A stretch of DNA of 64,000 nt, taken from positions 186,001-250,000 of the forward strand of contig NZ_CAJGBN010000045.1 in the NCBI RefSeq assembly GCF_904426505.1, written 5' to 3'. Both the position numbers and the translations under genes were made by a program. This document shows, piece by piece, positions 25,451 through 33,798 of this stretch; the first letter of the stretch is position 1, and each line of letters opens with the position of its first letter. The notes beneath the pieces were generated by a model that saw nothing but the letters and a program-made list of their open reading frames with translations, had not been told where the DNA came from and ran no database searches. The DNA comes from Rubrivivax sp. A210 (GTDB lineage: Bacteria > Pseudomonadota > Gammaproteobacteria > Burkholderiales > Burkholderiaceae_C).

Positions 25451-26638
25451 ATGCGGCTGGCCGCCCACATCACCCGCTTCTCGCGCCTTCTGCACGCCGC
25501 CGGCCTGCAGGCCGGGCCCGACCGCGTGCTGACCGCCCTCGCGGCTGTCGAGGCCGTGGGCCTGGAGCGCCGTGACGATGTGCATGCGGCGCTGGCCGCG
25601 GTGATGCTGGACCACCGCGAGCAGCAGGCCGTCTTCGATGCGGCCTTCGATGCCTTTTGGCGCGCGCCTGGCCATGCCGCGCTTGCTTCGGCGCCCGTGA
25701 GCGCCACCGAGGTGTCGCCCTCCCGCCGCCTGGCTGAGGCCCTGGCAGTGGTGCAGGCCGGGACGCTGGCCAAGGCGCCACCGGCGGCCCCGGCCGCGCC
25801 CGAGCCGCCGGTACACGAGGCTGGCACCGGCTTCACTGCGCGAGAACGCCTGCAGCGCGCTGACTTCGAGCAGATGACGGCCGCCGAGTACGCCTGGGCG
25901 CAGGCGCAGGCCGCCCGCCTGCCGCCGCCGGTGGCCCCTGTGCGCCAGCGCCGCCGAGGGGCCGCGCCGCGCGGTCGCATCGACCTGCGCCGCACCCTGC
26001 AGGCCATGGTGCGCCAGCCCCACACCTTGCTGCCACGCTACACCCGGCCGCGCCAGCAATTGCCACCCCTTGTCGTGCTGCTCGACATCTCGGGCTCGAT
26101 GGACCGCTATGCGCGCCTCTTCCTGCACTACATCCACGGCCTGATGTGCCGCCATCTGCGCGTGCAGGCCTTCACCTTCGGCACCCGGCTCACGAACATC
26201 ACGCGCTGCCTGCGCGAGCGCGACCCCGACCGCGCGCTGGCCCGGGTCGAGGCCGCGGTGCAGGACTGGAAGGGCGGCACGCGCATCGCCGGCGCACTGG
26301 ACGCCTTCCACCGCGACTGGTCGCGCCGCGTGCTCGGCGCCCGGGCCACCGTGCTGCTGGTCAGCGACGGCCTGGACCACGATGACAGCCAGCGCCTGGG
26401 ACAGGTCGCGGCGCGGCTGCGGCGCACGGCCCACCGCGTGGTCTGGCTCAACCCGCTGCTTCGCTTTGCGGGCTTCGAGCCGCGCGCTGCCGGTGTGCGT
26501 GCGCTGCTGCCGCATGTCGACCGCTTCCTGCCGGTACACAACCTCGCCAGCCTGGCCGGTCTGGCTGCGGCGCTGGGCACCCAGGGTTCTCCCGGCCGGC
26601 GCGCTGGGCCGGTCTGCGGGCCAAAAGGGCGGCCATAG
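25451..26638 (+). CDS. VWA-domain protein (CoxE-like)
   Basis: A 395-residue protein with an N-terminal helical region, a proline/alanine-rich linker (about residues 100-125) and a C-terminal von Willebrand A domain with the MIDAS motif D212-I-S-G-S216 followed by LLVSDGLDHDD. CoxE proteins work with the MoxR ATPase to insert or mature metal centres. It immediately follows the MoxR gene in the same operon. The client could be the molybdenum hydroxylase at 14962-17725, but the two are about 7 kb apart and the link is inference. Confidence 0.85.
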   Translation: MRLAAHITRFSRLLHAAGLQAGPDRVLTALAAVEAVGLERRDDVHAALAAVMLDHREQQAVFDAAFDAFWRAPGHAALASAPVSATEVSPSRRLAEALAVVQAGTLAKAPPAAPAAPEPPVHEAGTGFTARERLQRADFEQMTAAEYAWAQAQAARLPPPVAPVRQRRRGAAPRGRIDLRRTLQAMVRQPHTLLPRYTRPRQQLPPLVVLLDISGSMDRYARLFLHYIHGLMCRHLRVQAFTFGTRLTNITRCLRERDPDRALARVEAAVQDWKGGTRIAGALDAFHRDWSRRVLGARATVLLVSDGLDHDDSQRLGQVAARLRRTAHRVVWLNPLLRFAGFEPRAAGVRALLPHVDRFLPVHNLASLAGLAAALGTQGSPGRRAGPVCGPKGRP

Positions 26639-26784
26639 TAGACTTTGTCCCCGGTCCCCGACGCGGCGGCCGCGCAAGGCGCCCCACGTCAACCCCGCCG
26701 CCGAACCCGCTTCCACGGTCTTCGGTGCATGCCCGTCCGCACCGGCGGGCTCGGCCGAGCCGGCCGCCACGCCCCATTCAGCCC

Positions 26785-27597
26785 ATGTCTGTTGCCCTGC
26801 TGGCCAAAACCCCGTTCGAGCTGAAGAGCCACACCTGGATCCTCACCGCGCTGCGCCTGCACACGGTCGATGCGGCCCTGCTGGCGGCCGAACTGGACGC
26901 GCGCTTTGCCGACAGCCCCGGCCTCTTTGACGACGAGGCGGTGGTGGTCGACCTCGGCGCCCTGCCCGAAGACCAGGCCGAGGCAGAACTCGACTGGCCG
27001 GCGCTGCTGGCGGCGCTGCGCCACCACGGCATGCGGCCGGTGGGCGTGCAGGGCGGCAGCGCCGCGCAGCGCGCCGCGGCGCGCGAGGCCGGCCTGGCCG
27101 AGGCCGGCGAGGCCGAACCGCGGCGCGAGCCGCGCATCCAGCCCGCCATCACCTTGACCGAGCCGGCGCTGCCGCCGGTGGAAGCCGCGCCGGCCGCGGA
27201 CGCTGTCGAAGCCGTGCCAGAACCGCAGGCGGCAGCGCAAGCCCCCGCGCTGCCGGCGCGCCTGCCGACGATGGTGGTCGACAAGCCGCTGCGCTCGGGC
27301 CAGCGCGTCTATGCCCGCGGCGCCGACCTGGTGGTGCTGTCGGTGGTGAGCTTCGGTGCCGAGGTCATCGCCGACGGCCATATCCACGTCTATGCGCCGC
27401 TGCGTGGCCGCGCCATTGCCGGTGCGCGCGGCAACACCGAGGCGCGCATCTTCAGCACCTGCATGGAGCCGCAACTGGTGTCCATCGCCGGCATCTACCG
27501 CACCACCGAAACCCCGCTGCCCCCGGGCGTCACCGGCCATCCGGCCCAGGTGCGCCTGGAGGGCGAAAGCCTCATCGTCGAGCCATTGCGCGCCTGA
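26785..27597 (+). CDS. minC: Septum site-determining protein MinC
   Basis: A 270-residue MinC: N-terminal FtsZ-antagonist domain (FELKSHTWILTALRLHTVD), a proline/alanine-rich linker at about residues 115-165, and the C-terminal beta-helix dimer domain (SGQRVYARGADLVVLSVVSFGAEVIADGHIHVYAPLRGRAIAGARG region). It blocks Z-ring assembly away from midcell. The start at 26785 gives the normal N-terminus. The leader contains GGCTCGGCCGAGCC, a 14-bp palindrome at 26748-26761. It heads the minCDE operon. Confidence 0.95.
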   Translation: MSVALLAKTPFELKSHTWILTALRLHTVDAALLAAELDARFADSPGLFDDEAVVVDLGALPEDQAEAELDWPALLAALRHHGMRPVGVQGGSAAQRAAAREAGLAEAGEAEPRREPRIQPAITLTEPALPPVEAAPAADAVEAVPEPQAAAQAPALPARLPTMVVDKPLRSGQRVYARGADLVVLSVVSFGAEVIADGHIHVYAPLRGRAIAGARGNTEARIFSTCMEPQLVSIAGIYRTTETPLPPGVTGHPAQVRLEGESLIVEPLRA

Positions 27598-27646
27598 GCG
27601 CGCCGGCCCGCCGCTGCAACTACACACTGAACAGGAAAACGTCCCG

Positions 27647-28462
27647 ATGACCCGAATCATTGTCGTCACGTCCGGCAAGGGCGGCGTGGGCAAGACCACG
27701 ACGAGTGCCAGCTTCGCGTCGGGCCTGGCCCTGCGCGGCCACAAGACCGCCGTCATCGACTTCGACGTCGGCCTGCGCAACCTCGACCTCATCATGGGCT
27801 GCGAGCGCCGCGTGGTCTACGACCTCATCAACGTGATCCAGGGCGAGGCCAACCTCAACCAGGCCCTGATCAAGGACAAGAACTGCGACCAGCTCCATGT
27901 GCTGGCCGCCAGCCAGACGCGCGACAAGGACGCGCTCAGCCAGGAGGGCGTGAAGCAGGTGCTCGACGACCTCGCCGGCCTGGGCTTCGAGTACATCGTC
28001 TGCGATTCGCCGGCCGGCATCGAGACCGGCGCGCTGATGGCCATGCACTATGCCGACGAGGCCCTGGTGGTGACCAATCCCGAGGTCTCTTCGGTGCGCG
28101 ACAGCGACCGCATCCTCGGCATGCTGGCGTCCAAGACCCAGCGCGCCATCGAGGGCAAGGAGCCGGTCAAGGAACACCTGCTGATCACCCGCTACAACCC
28201 GAGCCGCGTGCAGGGCGGGCAAATGCTGTCGCTGGACGACGTGCAGGAGATCCTGCGCATCCCGCTGATCGGCGTCATCCCCGAGAGCGAGACCGTGCTG
28301 CAGGCCAGCAACCAGGGCCTGCCGGCCATTCACCTGAAGGACAGCGATGTCGCCCAGGCCTACCAGGACGTGATCGCGCGCTTCCTGGGCGAGAAGGTGG
28401 CGATGCGCTTCGTCAACGCGGAGAAACAGGGCTTCCTCAAGCGCCTGTTCGGCGGGAGGTGA
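27647..28462 (+). CDS. minD: Septum site-determining ATPase MinD
   Basis: A 271-residue ParA/MinD ATPase with deviant Walker A (SGKGGVGKTT, residues 9-18), the switch regions DFDVGLRNLD and CDSPAGIE, and a C-terminal amphipathic membrane-targeting helix (KQGFLKRLFGGR). It recruits MinC to the membrane and oscillates with MinE. It starts 49 bases after minC and is followed by minE after five bases. Confidence 0.97.
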   Translation: MTRIIVVTSGKGGVGKTTTSASFASGLALRGHKTAVIDFDVGLRNLDLIMGCERRVVYDLINVIQGEANLNQALIKDKNCDQLHVLAASQTRDKDALSQEGVKQVLDDLAGLGFEYIVCDSPAGIETGALMAMHYADEALVVTNPEVSSVRDSDRILGMLASKTQRAIEGKEPVKEHLLITRYNPSRVQGGQMLSLDDVQEILRIPLIGVIPESETVLQASNQGLPAIHLKDSDVAQAYQDVIARFLGEKVAMRFVNAEKQGFLKRLFGGR

Positions 28463-28467
28463 GCGCG

Positions 28468-28731
28468 ATGTCCTTTCTGTCTTTCTTTCTCGGCGAGAAG
28501 AAGAAAACCGCGTCCGTGGCCAAGGAGCGGCTGCAGATCATCCTGGCGCACGAGCGCTCGGGCCGCGGCGTCTCGCGCGCCGACTACCTGCCGCAGATGC
28601 AGCAGGAGCTGATGGCGGTGATCAGCAAGTACGTCAAGGTCTCGCTCGCCGATGTGAAGGTGAGCGTCGAGAAGCAGGACAACTTCGAGGTGCTCGAGGT
28701 GAAGATCGAGCTGCCCGACGAGCTGAAGTAG
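28468..28731 (+). CDS. minE: Cell division topological specificity factor MinE
   Basis: An 87-residue MinE. It has an N-terminal membrane-targeting segment (MSFLSFFLGEKKKTAS), the anti-MinCD helix (AKERLQIILAHERSG) and a C-terminal dimerisation domain ending VKIELPDELK. The ATG at 28468 is preferred because GGGAGGTGA lies upstream; a GTG at 28459 overlapping the minD stop would add three residues. It is followed by a long imperfect inverted repeat. Confidence 0.96.
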   Translation: MSFLSFFLGEKKKTASVAKERLQIILAHERSGRGVSRADYLPQMQQELMAVISKYVKVSLADVKVSVEKQDNFEVLEVKIELPDELK

Positions 28732-28736
28732 CGCTC

Positions 28737-28841
28737 ATACGGGTTTGCATTCGACCGTATAACCAGGCGGGGAGCCGAAGACAGTGCGCCAGCACGGCGA
28801 GGCGACCCAACGACGTTAGACGGTTGAAGGCGAATCCGTAT
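28737..28841 (+). repeat. Long imperfect inverted repeat after minE
   Basis: The segment 28737-28764 (starting ATACGGGTTTGCATTCGACC) pairs with 28814-28841 read on the other strand at 22 of 28 positions. Three of the six mismatches become G-U pairs only in a plus-strand RNA, so the structure fits the minE-side transcript better than the convergent one. The loop is 49 bases. The right arm overlaps the stop codon of the convergent oxidoreductase. It lacks a T-run, so it is not a typical terminator. Confidence 0.6.
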
Positions 28842-30100
28842 CAGGTGGCGGCCGGCTCGGGCAGGCGAATCTGCCCGTCGGTGCTGAACTGGTAGTCCTG
28901 GAAGACATGCGCCGCGCTCAGCAGTTGCCAGCTGCCGTCCGGCTGCCGCAGCGTCGTCTCCTTGAGACGGTACGTCTTGTGGCCGCAGGTCCAGATCTCG
29001 AAGTTGCGCATGTGCGTACACAGGCAGGTCTTATCCATCACCGAGACGCGGCGTTCCTCGGGGTGGGCGTCCACCTCGCGGTTGTAGGCCGTGATGTAGG
29101 CGCACTTGCCATTGGCGTCGAGCAGGTAGCCATAGGCTTCGCAGTTGGGGCGTATGCCGTCGCCGATGCCGGGGCTGCTCTTGATCATGCGCATGGGGTA
29201 GCCGGTGGGCGAGATCTCGTTGACCTCGATGTCGGTTTCCTCGGCCTTGAAGTATTCCTGCTTGATCTCGTCGGGCAGGCCGCATTCGCGCGTCACGGTG
29301 AAGCGGGTGGCCACCTGCACGCCGGCGGCGCCGGCTTCCATGAAGCGCACCGCATCGCTGCCGGTGAAGATGCCGCCGGCCGGGATGACGGCGATGTCGG
29401 CCAGGCCCTCCTGCTTGAGGTAGGCCATGATCTCGGCCACGATGGTGGCGAGGTCGTAGTTGGCCCAGTCCATGCCGAAGCCCAGGTGGCCGCCGGCCAG
29501 CGGGCCTTCGACCACCACGTAGTCGGGCAGGCGGTTGAGGCGGCTGTTCTTCTTCAGGAAGAGCTGCAGCGCGCGCAACGACGAGACGATGATGCCCAGC
29601 TTGGCATCGCGAAAGCGCGGGTGGTCCTCCATCAGCGCGAACGAGCCCAGGTGCAGGCCGGCGGCCAGCGTGATGCCGTCGATGCCGGCGTCCAGCGCCG
29701 CCGCCAGGCGCACGCGCAGCGTCTCGCGCGGGCCGTTCATCGTCAGCTTCTCCATGCAGTTGATGAAGATGAGGCCGCTGCCCTGCTTGCGCGCCATCGT
29801 GCCCTCGACGTGCAGCCGGGTGGCTTCGGCCAGGTGCTCGAGGTTGAATTTGACGGGCGACTTGTCCTGCGAATCGACGTTGTACTTGTACTGCGCCTGC
29901 TTGGCCTTGACGAACTTGGTCTTGTAGCGGCGGTCGGTCACCGTCTTGACCATGGCGTCGGAGATGTGGCCCACGCCGCCCAGGCGCGCCGCCTCGAGGG
30001 CAAGGTCGGAGGACGAGATGTCCACCCCCATGCCGCCGATCATGATCGGCACCAGTTCGTGGCGGCCCAGCCGCATGCGGTAGTCATCCAAGCGCTTCAT
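28841..30100 (-). CDS. FMN-dependent oxidoreductase, nitronate monooxygenase/2-nitropropane dioxygenase-like
   Basis: A 419-residue TIM-barrel flavoprotein. It starts MKRLDDYRMRLGRHELVPIMIGGMG and carries EGPLAGGHLGF, the phosphate-binding IPAGGIFTGSDAVRFMEAGA and GVQVATRF motifs of the NPD/FabK family. A C-terminal extension of about 90 residues has clustered cysteines (CLCTHM, WTCGHKTYR), unusual for the basic nitronate monooxygenase. It may oxidise nitronates or reduce an enoyl-type substrate; the real reaction is unknown. It is convergent with minE. Confidence 0.78.
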   Translation of the reverse strand: MKRLDDYRMRLGRHELVPIMIGGMGVDISSSDLALEAARLGGVGHISDAMVKTVTDRRYKTKFVKAKQAQYKYNVDSQDKSPVKFNLEHLAEATRLHVEGTMARKQGSGLIFINCMEKLTMNGPRETLRVRLAAALDAGIDGITLAAGLHLGSFALMEDHPRFRDAKLGIIVSSLRALQLFLKKNSRLNRLPDYVVVEGPLAGGHLGFGMDWANYDLATIVAEIMAYLKQEGLADIAVIPAGGIFTGSDAVRFMEAGAAGVQVATRFTVTRECGLPDEIKQEYFKAEETDIEVNEISPTGYPMRMIKSSPGIGDGIRPNCEAYGYLLDANGKCAYITAYNREVDAHPEERRVSVMDKTCLCTHMRNFEIWTCGHKTYRLKETTLRQPDGSWQLLSAAHVFQDYQFSTDGQIRLPEPAAT

Positions 30101-30128
30101 GGTCGGCCTTTATCTCTTATGTGCCCGG

Positions 30129-30153
30129 GCCATCGGCCGGTGGAGCCGATGGC
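30129..30153. repeat. Inverted repeat between the AhpD-like gene and the FMN oxidoreductase
   Basis: GCCATCGGC-CGGTGGA-GCCGATGGC is a perfect 9-bp-arm inverted repeat, 29-53 bases before the oxidoreductase start and 116 bases after the AhpD-like stop on the same strand. It could be a terminator without a T-run, or an operator. The rest of the 168-base gap shows nothing clear. Confidence 0.4.
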
Positions 30154-30268
30154 TTCGGGGCAAGTATGCGGCGGCAGGGCCGGGGCGCCGTGGCCGCCGA
30201 CCCTGCAGACCGCACTGTAAACGGCGGCCAAACCATTGCGCCCGCCGGGGTGGGCGCGGCGCAGAAAT

Positions 30269-30646
30269 TCAGGCCTTGCCGGCTGCCGCCGCTGCCACGC
30301 GCGAAAACTCGTCGAAGGCCGCGGCCGCGCTGGCTGCATACATCAGCGAAGGCCCGCCACCCATGTAGGTGGTGACGCCCAGCATCTCGTCGACTTCCTG
30401 CCGCGTCGCGCCCAGCTTCACCAGGGCCTTGGCGTGGAAGCCGATGCAGGGGTCGCAGCGTGCCGCCACGCCCAGGGCCAGCGCGATCAGTTCCTTGGTC
30501 TTGCCGTCCAGCGCGCCCGGCGCGGTGGCGGCGCGGCCGAGATCGTTGAAGCCCTTCATCACCTCGGGCGTGCTCGTCCGCAGCGTGGCGAGCTGGGCCG
30601 AGACCGATTGCGTCAGGTCACGGTACTTGTCGGGGGCAAAGGCCAT
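30269..30646 (-). CDS. AhpD/carboxymuconolactone decarboxylase-family protein
   Basis: A 125-residue CMD-family protein with the redox-active C-x-x-C-x3-H motif (CDPCIGFH, about residues 64-71) typical of AhpD-like alkylhydroperoxidases rather than PcaC. It starts MAFAPDKYRDLTQSVSAQL. It probably acts in thiol-dependent peroxide or reactive-species removal. It stands alone, about 50 bases from a 26-bp perfect palindrome, so it is likely under a dedicated repressor that is not encoded here. Confidence 0.82.
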   Translation of the reverse strand: MAFAPDKYRDLTQSVSAQLATLRTSTPEVMKGFNDLGRAATAPGALDGKTKELIALALGVAARCDPCIGFHAKALVKLGATRQEVDEMLGVTTYMGGGPSLMYAASAAAAFDEFSRVAAAAAGKA

Positions 30647-30682
30647 GGCGGGGCTCCTGGGAAGGGTGGGGATTCCGGACTC

Positions 30683-30708
30683 GCAATATACCCAATTGGG
30701 TATATTGC
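30683..30708. promoter_or_regulatory. 26-bp perfect palindrome, candidate operator
   Basis: The half-site GCAATATACCCAA is followed by its exact complement, giving a 26-bp palindrome with ATACCC/GGGTAT arms around AATT. It is centred about 49 bases upstream of the AhpD-like start and contains TATATT, a possible -10 for that gene. A/T-flanked ATACCC-N4-GGGTAT arms recall operators of CsoR/CstR-type thiol or metal sensors (resemblance only). It also lies 20 bases past the stop of the GGDEF gene. Confidence 0.7.
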
Positions 30709-30727
30709 AAAACTGACGGCCCCGGGC

Positions 30728-32965
30728 TCAGGCTGTCAACGTCGATGGCAGTGGCAGGGGTTCCTGCACCGCCAGGCCCTGGGCGTAGTCCACCCCCAGG
30801 TGGCGCAGTTCGGCCAGCGCCGCCGCGGTATCGGCCGCTTCCGCCACCGTGATCCGGCCCAGCAGATGGCCGGCATGGTTGATGGTGTCGGCCAGCGCGC
30901 GGTCCACCGGGTCGCTGATGATGCCGCGCGTGATGCTGCCGGCAATCTTGAGCAGGTCTACCGGCAGCGCGCGCAGGCAGCTCAGCGAGCCGGCACCGGC
31001 GCCGAAGCCGTCCAGCGCGACGCTGCAGCCCAGCCCCCGGGCCGCCTGCACGAAGCGCGCGCTGCCGCGCAGGTCGTTGACGGCTGCGGACTCGCCGATC
31101 TGGAAGCACAGCGCACCCGGCGGCAGGGCCTGCGCGCGATCACGGATGTGCCCGATCAGGCCCTCGTCGGCCAGCGTGGCCGCCGAGAGGTGGATGGCGC
31201 AGACCAGGCCGGGGCCGAAATGCAACGCCAGCGCGGCGTGGCGCGCGCAGACGGTGGCGATGACCCAGCGGTCGATCTCGGGCATCAGGTGCGAGCGTTC
31301 GGCCGCGGCCAGGAAGCTGCCGGGCAGCACCAGTCGGCCGTCTTCGTCCTGCAGGCGCAGCAGGATCTCGATGCGAGGGCCGGATGGGCCTGCCGCGTCG
31401 GCCACCGCGCCGGCCGTTTGCAAAGCCAGCCAGGGCTGGTAGTGCAGGCGCAGGCGGTCTTCGGCCAGGGCGCGGCGCAGGCGGTCGGCCCAGCGCGCCT
31501 CGCCGCGCCGCTGGCTGCGGTCGGCCTCGCTGGCCTGGTAGATGCAAGCGCGGTCGCGCCCCTGCTCCTTGGCGGTGTAGAGCGCGGTGTCGGCGGCGGC
31601 CAGGATTTCGTCGCGGCCGGGGCTGTCGGGGCCTATGACGACCAGGCCCATGCTGACACCGACGCCGAAGGTCTTGCCGTCCCAGTGCAGCCGGTGGTCG
31701 CGCACGGCGGCCAGCAGGTCGGCCGCGATCAGGCGTGCGCGCGCTAGCGAGCAGCCCTCGAGCAGCACGCCGAACTCGTCACCGCCCAGCCGCGCCAGCG
31801 TGTCGGATTCGCGCAGCTTGTCCTGCAACACCAGCGCCAGCTGCTTGAGCAGGGCGTCGCCCGCGGCATGGCCGCAGCTGTCGTTGACGAGCTTGAAGCG
31901 GTCGAGATCGAGCGAGCACAGCACATGGCGGCGCTGCGAGTTGCGCGCGCTCAGCAGCGCGGCGTCGACGCGGGTCTCGAACTCGCTGCGGTTGACGAGC
32001 TCGGTCAGCGCATCGTGGGTGGCCGCCCAGGTGATGCGCTGGGCCAGTCGGCGCGCCTCGGTCACGTCGCGGAAGACCATGGCGCCGCCGCTGAGCACGC
32101 CGTTGGCGTTGCGCAGCGGCGCCGCCGAGGTCTCGATAGCCAGCAGGCTGCCGTCGCGTCGCAGCAGCGCCACCCGGGCCTCGTCGCTGGCGGCATGCCG
32201 GCGCTCGCGCATCGCGCGTGTCAGCGGCGTTGCCAGCGGCGCGCCCGTGCCCTCGTCCACGAGATGGCAAACCTCATCCAGGGCACGGCCTCGCGCCTCC
32301 TCCAGCCGCCATTGCGTCAGCAGCGCGGCCACCGGATTGAGGTATTCGATGCGCTCCTGGGCGTCGGTGGTGATGACGGCATCGCCGATGGACTGCAGCG
32401 TGTCTCGGGCGCGCTCCTGCTCGTCGGCCATGGCGGCGGCGATGCGCTCGTTGCTGGCGATCAGCCGTCGCAGCATGGCAAACAGGGCCGCCGCGCTGGC
32501 CAGGCTGAAGGCCGCCGACAACGCGGTCTCGGCCAGCAACTGGCGTATGGAGTGCCTCACTTCGACCCGGCCGACAGGGGTGCCGGCGTCGTACAGCAGC
32601 GCCGAACGGGCCATCGCCGGCCAGGGCGTGGCGTGCGGCGATTCGGCAATCAGCTCGCCCTGCAGCGAGACAATGCGCGCCCGCTCCTCGGGCGGCTCCT
32701 GCGGCAGCCGCACCAGCAGGTCGCGCAGGCGCAGATCTTCGAAGCGCCACAGCTCGGGGTTGCGGCCTATGAGCTGGCCGATGACCTCGGCCTTGACTTC
32801 GACCTTGGTGCGCAGCGCCGAGGCCTGGGCGCTGTAGCCGATCGCGAAGTAGCCGGCCGGCAGGCCCACGGCCAGCAGCACCAGCACCAGCCAGACCAGT
32901 CCGGCCAGCAGCCCCTTGTTGCTGTGCCCCACCAACTGCCAGGCGCGGTTGTCGTGGGAGGCCAT
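30728..32965 (-). CDS. Membrane GGDEF/EAL protein with intact GGDEF and degenerate EAL
   Basis: A 745-residue protein: transmembrane helix about 18-42, periplasmic segment, second helix about 146-168, PAS domain (about 185-305), GGDEF domain with RLGGDEF at 394-398 and an inhibitory RxxD site (RESD, 385-388), then an EAL domain. The EAL signature is EIL (533-535), DDFG has become DGFG, and the HxNxS asparagine and LKID aspartate are lost, so phosphodiesterase activity is unlikely. It should make c-di-GMP. The start overlaps the upstream PstS-like stop (TGATG); a GTG three bases earlier is possible. Confidence 0.88.
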   Translation of the reverse strand: MASHDNRAWQLVGHSNKGLLAGLVWLVLVLLAVGLPAGYFAIGYSAQASALRTKVEVKAEVIGQLIGRNPELWRFEDLRLRDLLVRLPQEPPEERARIVSLQGELIAESPHATPWPAMARSALLYDAGTPVGRVEVRHSIRQLLAETALSAAFSLASAAALFAMLRRLIASNERIAAAMADEQERARDTLQSIGDAVITTDAQERIEYLNPVAALLTQWRLEEARGRALDEVCHLVDEGTGAPLATPLTRAMRERRHAASDEARVALLRRDGSLLAIETSAAPLRNANGVLSGGAMVFRDVTEARRLAQRITWAATHDALTELVNRSEFETRVDAALLSARNSQRRHVLCSLDLDRFKLVNDSCGHAAGDALLKQLALVLQDKLRESDTLARLGGDEFGVLLEGCSLARARLIAADLLAAVRDHRLHWDGKTFGVGVSMGLVVIGPDSPGRDEILAAADTALYTAKEQGRDRACIYQASEADRSQRRGEARWADRLRRALAEDRLRLHYQPWLALQTAGAVADAAGPSGPRIEILLRLQDEDGRLVLPGSFLAAAERSHLMPEIDRWVIATVCARHAALALHFGPGLVCAIHLSAATLADEGLIGHIRDRAQALPPGALCFQIGESAAVNDLRGSARFVQAARGLGCSVALDGFGAGAGSLSCLRALPVDLLKIAGSITRGIISDPVDRALADTINHAGHLLGRITVAEAADTAAALAELRHLGVDYAQGLAVQEPLPLPSTLTA

Positions 32966-33798
32966 CACTTCACCCAGTGGCCGGTGCGCTGCAGAATGGC
33001 GCGCCCGGCCGGCGAGCGTGCGAAATCGACAAAGCCCTGGGCGGCGGGGCCGGAGCGGGGTGCCGTCACCAGGTACAGCACACGCTGCAACGGGTAGCGT
33101 TCGTCGGCGATGGCCTGTGCATCGGGGCGCACGCCGTCAAGCGCCAACGGCTTGAGCGCACGCCGCTCCGACAGCAGCAGGGCCAGTGTCGTCGGTCCCA
33201 CGGCGCCGGCCACCTTTTCGAGCTGTTCGGCGGTTTCCTGGTCGGTGACCGTGACCAGCAGGCCCTGGCGCTGCTCGGCCAGTTCCTTGGCCCGGCGCAG
33301 CGCCGGCGAGAGGTTCTTGATGGCCTCGGAGTCGGCGTCGCCCATTGGCCGCAGCACCAGCCGGATGCGGCTGCCGTCGGGCCAGGCCAGGCGCTCGCCG
33401 CTGTAGATTTCGGCCAGCTCTTTCAGGCTCAGGCTGGAGACGGGGTTGCGGGAGTGCGTGGCAAACACCACCGGCGTGCGGCCGTACTCGACGGCCGACG
33501 CGCCGGCCGCGGCTTCGGCCGCGGTAAGAGGCCGCCCGCTGACGGCGATCTGCACCGCGCCGGCTGCCAGTGCCTTGATGCCGCCGCCGCTGCCCAGGCT
33601 GGGCAGCACGGTGACGACATCGCCTGCGTGCTGTTTGGCATACGCGGCACCGAGCAAGCGCATCGTGCCCAGGGCGGCACCGGTGCCGCCTATCCTGATT
33701 TCTTCGGCCCTGGCGGGTACGACACAGGTGGCCAGGGCCAGCAACCAGGCCAAGCCCGGCGCGGCCCATCTGCTAATCATGTGAAGGTATTTGACCAT
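32965..33798 (-). CDS. PstS-like periplasmic binding protein
   Basis: A 277-residue secreted protein of the phosphate-binding (PBP2) superfamily: signal peptide around MISRWAAPGLAWLLALATCV, then IRIGGTGAALGTMRLL, LPSLGSGGGIKALAAGA and an SLSLKELAEIYSGE segment typical of PstS-type proteins. No PstCAB genes are nearby. Either 33798 or the inner ATG at 33780 could be the start; neither has a good Shine-Dalgarno. Its stop overlaps the start of the GGDEF/EAL gene, so the two are translationally coupled. A sensory role for the c-di-GMP protein is inferred. Confidence 0.75.
   Translation of the reverse strand: MVKYLHMISRWAAPGLAWLLALATCVVPARAEEIRIGGTGAALGTMRLLGAAYAKQHAGDVVTVLPSLGSGGGIKALAAGAVQIAVSGRPLTAAEAAAGASAVEYGRTPVVFATHSRNPVSSLSLKELAEIYSGERLAWPDGSRIRLVLRPMGDADSEAIKNLSPALRRAKELAEQRQGLLVTVTDQETAEQLEKVAGAVGPTTLALLLSERRALKPLALDGVRPDAQAIADERYPLQRVLYLVTAPRSGPAAQGFVDFARSPAGRAILQRTGHWVK

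Noticed and set aside
28757..28821. Integron attC site (GTATAAC ... GTTAGAC core-like boxes 65 bases apart)
   Set aside because: The right box fits GTTRRRY, but the main symmetry lies outside the boxes, the inner arms do not pair well, and no integrase or cassette is present.
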